Shown piece by piece: positions 1 to 5,125 of a stretch of DNA of 7,471 nucleotides. The stretch comes from JBBRMQ01 sp038230775 (GTDB taxonomy: Bacteria > Acidobacteriota > Thermoanaerobaculia > Gp7-AA8). Location of the stretch: the NCBI GenBank assembly GCA_038230775.1, contig JBBRMQ010000216.1, positions 1 to 7,471 of the forward strand, given 5' to 3'. The notes under the pieces were generated by a model that saw only the letters and a program-made list of their open reading frames with translations, had not been told where the DNA came from and made no database searches. The translations under genes and the position numbers were made by a program. Every line of letters begins with the position of its first letter. The first letter of the stretch is position 1.

Positions 1-1
1 C

Positions 2-124
2 GACGTCTCCGAAGTGCGCCAGGGCTTCGAGTGCGGCATCGGCCTCGAGAAGTTCCAGGATATGAAGGTCGGCGACGTGATCGAGGCGTTCAAGACCGAG
101 AAATTAGAAGCAGCATTAGCGTAG
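2..124 (+). CDS. infB: Translation initiation factor IF-2, C-terminal end (partial)
   Basis: The frame is open from the window edge for 40 codons and ends at TAG. IF-2 is the cytoplasmic GTPase that brings initiator fMet-tRNA to the 30S subunit and promotes subunit joining. The visible peptide is the end of the last beta-barrel domain (C2), which binds initiator tRNA. It contains the family's closing pattern GFECGIGLEKFQDMKVGDVI, followed by EAF and a short Lys/Glu/Ala-rich tail. The GTPase domains lie outside the window. The DUF503 gene and rbfA downstream are the usual infB neighbours, which supports the call. A palindromic repeat begins three bases after the stop codon. Confidence 0.93.
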   Translation, partial: DVSEVRQGFECGIGLEKFQDMKVGDVIEAFKTEKLEAALA

Positions 125-126
125 TG

Positions 127-180
127 GTGTGAGGGCCGGCTTCAGCCGGCCTTTGACCGGCTGAAGCCGGTCCTCCACAC
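127..180. repeat. REP-like palindromic repeat, family A copy 1
   Basis: Two arms of about 23 bases (127-149 and 157-180) are near-perfect inverted complements around a 7-base loop. The core is CCGGCTTCAGCCGG on the left and CCGGCTGAAGCCGG on the right, flanked by GTGTG and CACAC. One extra base and one G/A difference interrupt the pairing. A second copy lies at 4061-4124. The element fills most of the infB-ylxP gap and would form a stable RNA hairpin. It lacks a trailing T-run, so it is not a standard intrinsic terminator, but it could stabilise the 3' end of infB mRNA or attenuate readthrough. Confidence 0.85.
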
Positions 181-191
181 TGCATCCCGCC

Positions 192-497
192 ATGATTGTC
201 GCGGTCGCCATCTTCGAACTGCACATCGAATACGCGCAATCCTTGAAGGAGAAGCGCATGGTGGTGAAGAGTTTGCGCGACAAGCTGCGACACCGCTTCG
301 AGATCTCGGCGAACGAGGTCGCGCTTCAGGATCTGCATCAGCGGGCCCGCCTTGGCGTCGCGTTCATCGCCTCCGATCACGCGGCCGCGGATTCGATCCT
401 GGAGAAGATCGGCCATTTCGTGGAGACCAATGCCGAGGCCTCGCTGAACGGCTGGACGAGTGAGAAACTCGATTTCGACGAACTGATCGCGCTCTGA
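192..497 (+). CDS. ylxP: DUF503 / YlxP-like protein
   Basis: This 101-residue protein matches the small DUF503 (YlxP) family in length and sequence. The N-terminal strand MIVAVAIFELHI is followed by the family signature SLKEKRMVVKSLRDKLRHRF (residues 17-36). Next come a segment resembling the family's AEV-x-x-QDLWQRAxLGVA stretch (here NEVALQDLHQRARLGVAFIASD, residues 41-62) and a C-terminal helix with ILEKIGHFVE. There is no signal peptide, so it should be cytoplasmic. In Bacillus and many other bacteria the gene lies between infB and rbfA, as here apart from one inserted gene, and a role in ribosome assembly or translation is usually inferred. Its biochemical activity is not established to my knowledge. 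The ATG has no clear Shine-Dalgarno sequence, but the conserved N-terminus fixes it. Confidence 0.88.
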   Translation: MIVAVAIFELHIEYAQSLKEKRMVVKSLRDKLRHRFEISANEVALQDLHQRARLGVAFIASDHAAADSILEKIGHFVETNAEASLNGWTSEKLDFDELIAL

Positions 498-540
498 TCC
501 CTTTTTCCGCGATCTCCTGCGTTACTGGCTGGAGGTCCTC

Positions 541-2121
541 ATGCGGACAATCAGGTTCTTGATCGCCATCCTCGCTACATCGCTCCCGGCGCTGGCCCAG
601 AGCGGAAAAATCGCGTTCATCAGCGCAGAGCAGAATTACATACCGCAGGCGTTCGTGATGAACGCCGACGGCTCAGGCAAACAACAGATCACACGTGAGC
701 CGAATCAGGTGCGCTCGGTTGCGTGGTCGCCTGACGGATCGAAGATGGCGTACCTCTTTGATACGCAGGCCGATGATTCGAATCAGCTCATCGTCATCAA
801 CGCGGACGGATCGAATCGCCGTGTCGTGACCTCTCAGGCATCCGGAACGATCGCCTGGTCACCGGACGGGCAGAAGATCGCGTTCGCGAGCGGCCTGCAG
901 GGCAAGATCATGACGGTCAACGTCGACGGCACCCAGAAAGCTCAGTATCAGACCGCGGCGGGCGCGGTCGACTCGTGGGCGCCTGGTCCCGATCTCATCT
1001 GGCAGCGATCCGGCTCGAACTCCAGCGTGCAGATCATGCGCAACGCCACTCCCATCAGTCTAGCCTCGGGCAATGCGTACAACGCGAGCGAGGCCGCCGA
1101 CGGCCGCCTGGCATTCGTGACCGATACCTACAACCTCGTGGTGACCGACGCCAACGGCCAGAACGGCCGCGTCGTGGCGTCGAATGCCGACGCACCCGCG
1201 TGGTCGGCCGACGGGCTATTTCTCGCGTTTGAAGATCCGAACAACGGCGCCGGGGCACCGACACCGATCAGCGTGGTGAAAGCGGATGGCTCCGGATTGC
1301 GTGCGATCAGCATGGCTCCCGGCGGCAGCATGCGTTACGGCGCGCCAAGCTGGCAGGGCGCCGGCGCCTCGGCTCCCACCGATGACACGCAACTGCACGT
1401 CAACAACAACCGGTACAAAGTGACGCTCTCCGCGCGCGATCAGCGCACCGGCAAGACCGGCACGGGCAAGGCCAACCTGCAGACGAACGTGTTCGGCTAC
1501 TTCAGCATCCCCGATCTCACCGGCGATGCCGCCAATCCCGAAGTGTTCGTAAAAGTCCTCGGACCAGTGGGCGACTCCCCGTGGGTGTTTTTCGGCGGTC
1601 TCACCGATGTCGAGTACACGCTGACCGTCACCGATGGATCGACGGGCCAGGTCCGGTCGTATCACAAGGATCCGGGCACGCCGAAGGGCGGGTACGACAC
1701 CGGCGGTGGGCAGGGGCCTGCGGGCGATTGTCCGTTGAACCAGATCACGGAGTTTACGACGACGCCGTTCCGATGTTCGGCGACCGATTCGACGCTCTGT
1801 CTTCTGAGCAACAGGTTTGCCGTCACGCTCGCTGCCCGTGATCAGCGCAGCGGCAATCGCGCCAATGGTGTCACTCTGGCGAAAAACGATCTGTTCGGAT
1901 TCTTCCGGCTGCCGGAGCTCACCGGCGATCCGACGAACGTCGAGGTCTTCGTGAAGATGCTCGATGGCCGGTCGCTCGGCGGCAAATACTGGGTCTTCTT
2001 CGGCGGCCTGACCGATTTCGAATACACGCTCTTGGTCCGGGACACTGTGACCGGAAAGAACAGGATGTATGTCAAACCCGCCGGCAGCGCATGTGGAGGC
2101 TTCGATACGAGCGCATTCTGA
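541..2121 (+). CDS. Exported TolB-like beta-propeller protein with duplicated C-terminal module
   Basis: This 526-residue protein has a Sec signal peptide (MRTIRFLIAILATSLPALAQ, likely cut near residue 19 or 20), so it should be periplasmic or secreted. Residues 21-275 hold PD40/WD40-like blades of the TolB type, seen as repeated NADGS...WSPDG...IAF units at about 41-75, 87-116 and 203-231, with weaker ones between. Two homologous modules of roughly 105 residues follow (about 285-388 and 420-526), each reading NRY/F-VTL-ARDQR, FGYF or FGFF, EVFVK-L, WVFFGGLTD-EYTL and D-x-TG. The second ends in CGGFDTSAF. Cysteines occur only at 397, 412, 420 and 518, around and within module 2, so a disulfide is possible. 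GGAGGT at 531-536 lies 4 bases before the ATG. It is not part of the usual translation cluster and looks inserted between ylxP and rbfA. No catalytic motif is visible; a binding or surface role is a guess. Confidence 0.85.
   Translation: MRTIRFLIAILATSLPALAQSGKIAFISAEQNYIPQAFVMNADGSGKQQITREPNQVRSVAWSPDGSKMAYLFDTQADDSNQLIVINADGSNRRVVTSQASGTIAWSPDGQKIAFASGLQGKIMTVNVDGTQKAQYQTAAGAVDSWAPGPDLIWQRSGSNSSVQIMRNATPISLASGNAYNASEAADGRLAFVTDTYNLVVTDANGQNGRVVASNADAPAWSADGLFLAFEDPNNGAGAPTPISVVKADGSGLRAISMAPGGSMRYGAPSWQGAGASAPTDDTQLHVNNNRYKVTLSARDQRTGKTGTGKANLQTNVFGYFSIPDLTGDAANPEVFVKVLGPVGDSPWVFFGGLTDVEYTLTVTDGSTGQVRSYHKDPGTPKGGYDTGGGQGPAGDCPLNQITEFTTTPFRCSATDSTLCLLSNRFAVTLAARDQRSGNRANGVTLAKNDLFGFFRLPELTGDPTNVEVFVKMLDGRSLGGKYWVFFGGLTDFEYTLLVRDTVTGKNRMYVKPAGSACGGFDTSAF
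1393..2118 (+). repeat. Tandem protein-level repeat: two copies of an acidobacterial-type C-terminal module
   Basis: Codons for residues about 285-388 (1393-1704) and 420-526 (1798-2118) encode two versions of the same module, joined by a Gly- and Thr-rich linker. Shared landmarks in the same order are NRYKVTLSARDQRTG against NRFAVTLAARDQRSG, FGYFSIPDLTGDAANPEVFV against FGFFRLPELTGDPTNVEVFV, and WVFFGGLTDVEYTL against WVFFGGLTDFEYTL. The matching glycines, aromatics and acidic residues suggest one small beta-sandwich-like fold. The copies have diverged, so the duplication is not recent. I recognise the pattern from the C-termini of many secreted acidobacterial proteins, usually as a single copy; that is from memory. 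Confidence 0.75.
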
Positions 2122-2137
2122 GTAAGAATGTCGCTCT

Positions 2138-2497
2138 GTGAGAAAGACTCGTCGAACTTCCCGGGTGGGCGAGACCGTTCGCGATGCGCTGGTCGAGGTG
2201 TTCCGGCACGACCTCAAGGACCAGCGCCTCGCGATGGTCTCCATCACGGGCGTCGAAGTCAGTCCCGATCTGCATTTCGCGCGCGTGTTCCTGAGCGGGC
2301 TGCACGAGGACGAGACGAAGCAGATCGTGAAGGATCTCCACGGCCGCCGCGGCCAGGTCCGCCATTTCCTCGGCCAGAAGATCCGTCTGCGCTACACGCC
2401 CGAGCTCGACTTCCGGTTCGATGAGACGGGTGCGCGCGCCAATCGCATCGAGGAGCTGCTGCGCGAGAACAAACCGAATGACGACAACGACGAATAG
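2138..2497 (+). CDS. rbfA: Ribosome-binding factor A
   Basis: This 119-residue protein is the 30S maturation factor RbfA, which binds the small subunit and assists late processing of the 16S rRNA 5' end. The KH-type fold signature is clear: RVGETVRDALVEVFRHDLKD (residues 9-28), QRLAMVSITGVEVSPDLHFA (29-48), RVFLSG, then IVKDLHGRRGQVRHFLGQKI (63-82) and RLRYTPELDFRFDE (83-96). A short charged tail NKPNDDNDE follows. Translation most likely starts at GTG 2138, since no in-frame ATG precedes it and RKTRRTSRVGE fits the usual basic N-terminus; the Shine-Dalgarno sequence is weak. An ATG at 2128 is in another frame and would not give RbfA. The gene begins 16 bases after the propeller gene and is probably cotranscribed with it. 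Confidence 0.93.
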   Translation: MRKTRRTSRVGETVRDALVEVFRHDLKDQRLAMVSITGVEVSPDLHFARVFLSGLHEDETKQIVKDLHGRRGQVRHFLGQKIRLRYTPELDFRFDETGARANRIEELLRENKPNDDNDE

Positions 2498-2499
2498 TG

Positions 2500-2576
2500 T
2501 GTCATCCCGAGCGTAGCGAGGGACCGGTGTGGGCGGGCGGTTCGCCGGCCGCTCCTTCGCTACGCTGAGCATGACA
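2500..2576. repeat. Palindromic intergenic repeat, family B
   Basis: Two 24-base arms (2500-2523 and 2553-2576) are inverted complements with four mismatches, around a 29-base GC-rich centre. The left arm starts TGTCATCCCGAGCGTAGCGA and the right arm ends GCTACGCTGAGCATGACA. It is unrelated in sequence to the CCGGCTTCAGCCGG family elsewhere in the window. It begins 3 bases after the rbfA stop, and its right arm overlaps the likely ATG (2571) of the DHH gene. The resulting hairpin could hide that start codon in mRNA. Very similar TCATCC-GAGCG-AGCGA dispersed repeats are common in bacterial intergenic regions (from memory). Confidence 0.75.
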
Positions 2577-3545
2577 ACACCTGACGAACAGTCGAAGCAA
2601 GTGGCCGACCGCATCCGCGAGGGGCGGCGGTTTCTCATCACGTCGCATCGCAACCCGGATGGCGACGCGTTAGGCAGCGGCCTCGCGCTGCAGCGCATCG
2701 TGCGGCAGCTCGGCAAGGAAGCGCACATGCAGGTGCGCGACGGCTTCAACCAGTCGCTGATGAACATCCCCGGCGCGAGCGAAGTCGAGATCACCGATGC
2801 GCTCCCGCGCGACTATCCCAGGGGCTACGACTCCGTGTTCACGATGGAGTGTCCCGAGGTGCATCGGACGGGATACGACGTTCTGCCCGGGCCGGTGGTG
2901 AACATCGACCATCACCTCGGCAACGAGATGTACGGAGAGATCAACTATCTCGATCTCGACGCGCCGTCGGTGGGGGAGATGGTGCTGCAGATGAATCGCA
3001 ATCATCTGCGCGCACCGATCGATCGCGAGACCGCGATCGCGCTGTATGTCTCGTTGGCCACCGATACAGGATTCTTTCGCTATCACAACACCACGCTGCG
3101 CGCGTTCGAGGCGGCGGAAGAGCTGGTGCGGGCGGGCGTGGTGCCGGGTGACGTCTCCCTGTGGATCAACGAGAGCGCGTCACGGGGCGCGATCAAACTG
3201 CTCGGGCTGTGTCTCACCACGCTGACGATCACCAGCGACGGCAAGATTGCCACCCTCGATCTGCCGAACCGCTTTTTCACCGATGCGGGCGCATCGCCGG
3301 AAGACACAGAGGGCATCGTGAATTACGGCCGCATGATCGACGGCGTGCTCGTCTCCGCGCTGCTCAAGGAGCTGGACGACAAGCAGACGCGCGTCTCGAT
3401 GCGGGCCAAGCCGGGCATCGACACGCAGAAGGTGGCGGCGATGTTCGGCGGCGGCGGTCACAAGGCCGCGAGCGGCTGCACCATCCCGTTGCCTCTTGAC
3501 GAGGCGAAGAAGAAGCTCCTCTCCATCCTGCAAGAAATCGTGTAG
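2571..3545 (+). CDS. nrnA: DHH/DHHA1 phosphoesterase, NrnA-like oligoribonuclease / pAp phosphatase
   Basis: From ATG 2571 the protein has 324 residues, close to Bacillus NrnA. The DHH domain shows motif I SHRNPDGDALGSG (residues 25-37; His26, Asp30 and Asp32 are predicted Mn2+ ligands), the name-giving NIDHHLGN (Asp113-His114-His115) and TDTGFFRYHNTT (Asp165 region). The DHHA1 substrate domain ends with the GGGGHKAASG signature (293-302). Family members degrade 2-5 nt RNAs and dephosphorylate pAp; some act on cyclic-dinucleotide products, so substrate is inferred. Between DHH motifs I and III the sequence reads FTMECPE, with Glu where many relatives have Asp. The start is uncertain: GTG 2529 would add 14 residues encoded by the repeat, and GTG 2601 would remove ten. 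ATG 2571 itself lies in the repeat arm and has little Shine-Dalgarno support. rbfA-nrnA-truB is a common gene order. Confidence 0.88.
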   Translation: MTTPDEQSKQVADRIREGRRFLITSHRNPDGDALGSGLALQRIVRQLGKEAHMQVRDGFNQSLMNIPGASEVEITDALPRDYPRGYDSVFTMECPEVHRTGYDVLPGPVVNIDHHLGNEMYGEINYLDLDAPSVGEMVLQMNRNHLRAPIDRETAIALYVSLATDTGFFRYHNTTLRAFEAAEELVRAGVVPGDVSLWINESASRGAIKLLGLCLTTLTITSDGKIATLDLPNRFFTDAGASPEDTEGIVNYGRMIDGVLVSALLKELDDKQTRVSMRAKPGIDTQKVAAMFGGGGHKAASGCTIPLPLDEAKKKLLSILQEIV

Positions 3546-3548
3546 CGC

Positions 3549-4043
3549 ATGGTTACAGGCGTCGGCGCGCTCGTCGCGCTCCTCGGCGGCGTCCTCGGGT
3601 TCTGGGCGCTGATGCGGATGATGAGCATCACCGGTCCGCTTCTGGACATGCAGGCGACGCAACGCATCACATTCGATACGCCGGGAGCGTATGTCCTCTA
3701 CGCGCAACCGATGAAGTTTCTGAAGAGCGACGCGAACCGCGCCAGCATCGGCGTCTGGGACGCTTCCGCGAATGCCTATCTCGTCTGGAACAGGACCCTG
3801 AGACAGCGGCGGGACCTTGGGGCGACGCGCGTCTCGATCATGGTCTTTCATGTGCCGAGGGCGGGAGAGTACCAACTGGTGATCGGGGGAGTCGACTTCT
3901 TGAAGGCTCCATTCGAGGAGCACCTGATCTTCGGTCGCTACGTAGCGGACAAGACCATTCTCTGGGTGTTCCTGACGGTCGGCGGGGTTTTGGCCTGTCT
4001 GATCGCGGTCATGATCTTCATGGTGGCGGCCAAGCCTCATTGA
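3549..4043 (+). CDS. Hypothetical protein with two membrane helices
   Basis: I do not recognise this 164-residue protein. It has one hydrophobic helix near each end (about residues 3-22 and 136-161). Between them is a soluble segment of roughly 110 residues that looks rich in beta strands (ITFDTPGAYVLYAQ, VSIMVFHVPRAGEYQLVIGG). The middle segment should lie on one side of the membrane, probably outside. The pattern resembles small envelope proteins that carry a beta-sandwich between two anchors, but I can name no family. The ATG is 3 bases after the DHH stop codon, so the two are almost certainly cotranscribed. A palindromic repeat starts 17 bases downstream and may mark the end of this transcription unit. 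Confidence 0.7.
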   Translation: MVTGVGALVALLGGVLGFWALMRMMSITGPLLDMQATQRITFDTPGAYVLYAQPMKFLKSDANRASIGVWDASANAYLVWNRTLRQRRDLGATRVSIMVFHVPRAGEYQLVIGGVDFLKAPFEEHLIFGRYVADKTILWVFLTVGGVLACLIAVMIFMVAAKPH

Positions 4044-4060
4044 ATGTTCGTTCCGAAAGC

Positions 4061-4124
4061 TTCTGTGTGAGGACCGGTTTCAGCCGGTCACGATCGACCG
4101 GCTGAAGCCGGTCCTCACACAGAA
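4061..4124. repeat. REP-like palindromic repeat, family A copy 2
   Basis: The 29-base arms at 4061-4089 and 4096-4124 are inverted complements with a single mismatch (a T/C difference, which pairs as G-U in RNA), around a 6-base loop. The core GACCGGCTGAAGCCGGTC and the flanking GTGTGAGG / CCTCACAC match the copy at 127-180. This copy is the cleaner palindrome. It separates the unit ending with the two-helix membrane protein from the TetR-controlled operon. No T-run follows, so classical intrinsic termination is not supported, though the hairpin could protect the upstream mRNA or limit readthrough. Confidence 0.9.
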
Positions 4125-4140
4125 GCCGACGGGCACTGAA

Positions 4141-4154
4141 TCGAACGTGTTCAA
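4141..4154. promoter_or_regulatory. Candidate upstream TetR operator (O1)
   Basis: TCGAACGTGTTCAA matches the downstream palindrome TTGAACATGTTCAA at 12 of 14 positions and keeps both GAAC and GTTC half-sites around a 2-base centre. It ends 7 bp before the -35 box. The centre-to-centre distance to the second site is 54 bp, close to five helical turns, which would place two bound dimers on similar faces of the DNA. Binding by the TetR-family protein encoded downstream is inferred. Confidence 0.55.
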
Positions 4155-4161
4155 AAAAACG

Positions 4162-4190
4162 TTGACAGGTGATCTTTCAAGCTTTACATT
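4162..4190 (+). promoter_or_regulatory. Sigma70-type promoter of the membrane protein/DCC/TetR operon
   Basis: A perfect -35 box TTGACA (4162-4167) is separated by the ideal 17 bp from TACATT (4185-4190), a close match to TATAAT. An A-run lies just upstream (4153-4159) and the spacer is AT-rich, in contrast to the GC-rich surroundings. The transcription start would fall near 4196-4198, inside the palindromic operator. It is the strongest promoter-like sequence I noticed in the window. Confidence 0.75.
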
Positions 4191-4192
4191 GT

Positions 4193-4210
4193 AATTGAAC
4201 ATGTTCAATT
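4193..4210. promoter_or_regulatory. Candidate TetR operator (O2), perfect 18-bp palindrome
   Basis: AATTGAACATGTTCAATT is an exact palindrome covering the predicted transcription start, 2 bp after the -10 box. A dimeric repressor bound here would block initiation. Its size and symmetry suit a TetR-family dimer, and such a regulator is the last gene of the operon this promoter drives. A further half-site GTTCAA (4216-4221) lies between the palindrome and the ribosome binding site. Autoregulation is an inference from this arrangement. Confidence 0.7.
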
Positions 4211-4234
4211 CACGAGTTCAATGAGGAGGCATCC

Positions 4235-4639
4235 ATGGTTCTGATCGGAAGCTATCTCGCTTATCTAGCCATCAGCATTGGTGTTACGGTCTGGGTTGCC
4301 CGGACACTGCACCGGAACGGCCGCATTTTCCTCGTCGATTCGTTCCTGGGCAACGAGCCACTGGCCGATTCCGTCAACCATCTGCTGGTGGTCGGTTTCT
4401 ATCTCGTCAATGTCGGTTACGTGTCGCTGGCGCTCAAGTACGGCGTGAAGCCGCACAACCTCGCGGAGGCGATCGAGTACCTGAGCACCAAGATCGGCGT
4501 CGTTCTTCTCGTCCTCGGTGCGATGCATTTCGTGAATATCCGGATCTTCTCCGGCATGCGCCGCCGCGCGACGGAAGGGGCGCGGCCACCGGTCGCGCCG
4601 CAGCAACGGATCGCTCCGCGGATGGAGGTGCAGTCATGA
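4235..4639 (+). CDS. Small integral membrane protein, three predicted helices
   Basis: This 134-residue protein has hydrophobic segments at about residues 2-22, 48-67 and 86-104. A basic, proline-rich tail follows (MRRRATEGARPPVAPQQR...), likely cytoplasmic by the positive-inside rule. Between the first two helices lies a short polar stretch (HRNGRIFLVDSFLGNEPLADSVNH). I cannot give it a function or a named family. It is the first gene after the TTGACA/TACATT promoter and palindromic operator, with a strong Shine-Dalgarno sequence GAGGAGG (4223-4229) 5 bases before the ATG. Its stop codon overlaps the ATG of a 49-codon ORF, and a DCC-family gene follows. Its place in a TetR-controlled operon suggests an inducible membrane function linked to the redox protein; this is inference. 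Confidence 0.75.
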   Translation: MVLIGSYLAYLAISIGVTVWVARTLHRNGRIFLVDSFLGNEPLADSVNHLLVVGFYLVNVGYVSLALKYGVKPHNLAEAIEYLSTKIGVVLLVLGAMHFVNIRIFSGMRRRATEGARPPVAPQQRIAPRMEVQS

Positions 4640-4785
4640 CCGTCGTGAAGACATTCCTGTCCTGGCTGTCAGCGTGGAGAAGGAGCAGACATGAGAAAGA
4701 TCTACGTGTTGTACGACTCGCGGTGCGGCCTGTGCTCACGCGCGCGCAAGTGGATGCTCGAACAGCCCGCATACCTCGCTATTGA
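4636..4785 (+). CDS. Possible small ORF or remnant gene start
   Basis: A 49-codon ORF begins at an ATG sharing four bases (ATGA) with the stop of the preceding membrane gene. A strong Shine-Dalgarno sequence GGAGGTG (4624-4630) lies 5 bases upstream, so translation is plausible. The first 16 residues, MTVVKTFLSWLSAWRR, look like a membrane-protein or amphipathic start. From codon 19 the ORF runs out of frame through the DCC gene and becomes Arg-rich, which is unlikely to be a selected protein. It may be the surviving start of a deleted middle gene, or a leader ORF coupling translation to the DCC gene. Confidence 0.3.
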   Translation: MTVVKTFLSWLSAWRRSRHEKDLRVVRLAVRPVLTRAQVDARTARIPRY

Positions 4786-5125
4786 GTTCATCGCCGCCGG
4801 TTCGGATCGCGCCCGGTCGATGTTCCCCGAGCTGATGCATCAAGTGGTTCCCGCGGAACTGGTGGTCGTGAGCGACGATGGCGATGTCTACTTTGCGGAC
4901 GCCGCGTGGATCGTTTGCCTCTACGCGTTGCGGGACTACCGGCCTTGGTCGTACCGGATGGCGCGTCCGCCGCTTCGCCATCTCGCCCGTCGCGCATGGG
5001 AGGCCTTCTCGTCGAATCGCCAGCAGATCTCGACGATGCTCGCCCTGAAGAGCGACGCGGAGGTTGCAGCCGAGCTTCAATCGCAGCCGGACACCTCCTG
5101 CGAAGTACACTTGGATGCCAGTTGA
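4691..5125 (+). CDS. DCC-family (DUF393) thiol-disulfide oxidoreductase-like protein
   Basis: This 144-residue protein opens with the DCC-family signature YVLYDSRCGLCSRARKWML. It contains Asp9, Cys12 and Cys15 in D-x-x-C-x-x-C, after a thioredoxin-like first strand. Many relatives read YDGxCxxC; here Ser10 replaces the Gly. A later segment, YFADAAWIVCLYALRDYRPW, resembles the family's conserved G-x-A-x-x-x-L-L region. The family is predicted to carry out thiol-disulfide exchange, but substrates are mostly unknown. There is no signal peptide or clear membrane helix, so it is probably cytoplasmic or membrane-associated. AAGGAG (4680-4685) sits 5 bases before the ATG, and the stop overlaps the TTG start of the TetR gene, so the genes are translationally linked. 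Pairing with a membrane protein and regulator suggests an inducible redox role. Confidence 0.82.
   Translation: MRKIYVLYDSRCGLCSRARKWMLEQPAYLAIEFIAAGSDRARSMFPELMHQVVPAELVVVSDDGDVYFADAAWIVCLYALRDYRPWSYRMARPPLRHLARRAWEAFSSNRQQISTMLALKSDAEVAAELQSQPDTSCEVHLDAS

Noticed and set aside
127..180. Intrinsic terminator after infB
   Set aside because: The hairpin is strong but no T-run follows, and a homologous repeat occurs elsewhere, so a repeat element explains it better.
1216..2247. 343-codon open frame on the minus strand opposite the propeller gene
   Set aside because: It is antisense to a clear exported protein with repeated domains, is rich in Arg/Ala/Gly as expected for a GC-rich shadow frame, and shows no recognisable domain or ribosome binding site.
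3180..4040. 286-codon minus-strand frame across the DHH and two-helix protein genes
   Set aside because: It spans two real genes on the other strand, is very His/Arg/Asp-rich and has no family resemblance.
4906..5121. Long N-terminal extension of the TetR frame
   Set aside because: The upstream part lies within the DCC gene in another frame and is Pro/Ser/Arg-rich; the TetR domain begins right after TTG 5122, which overlaps the DCC stop codon.
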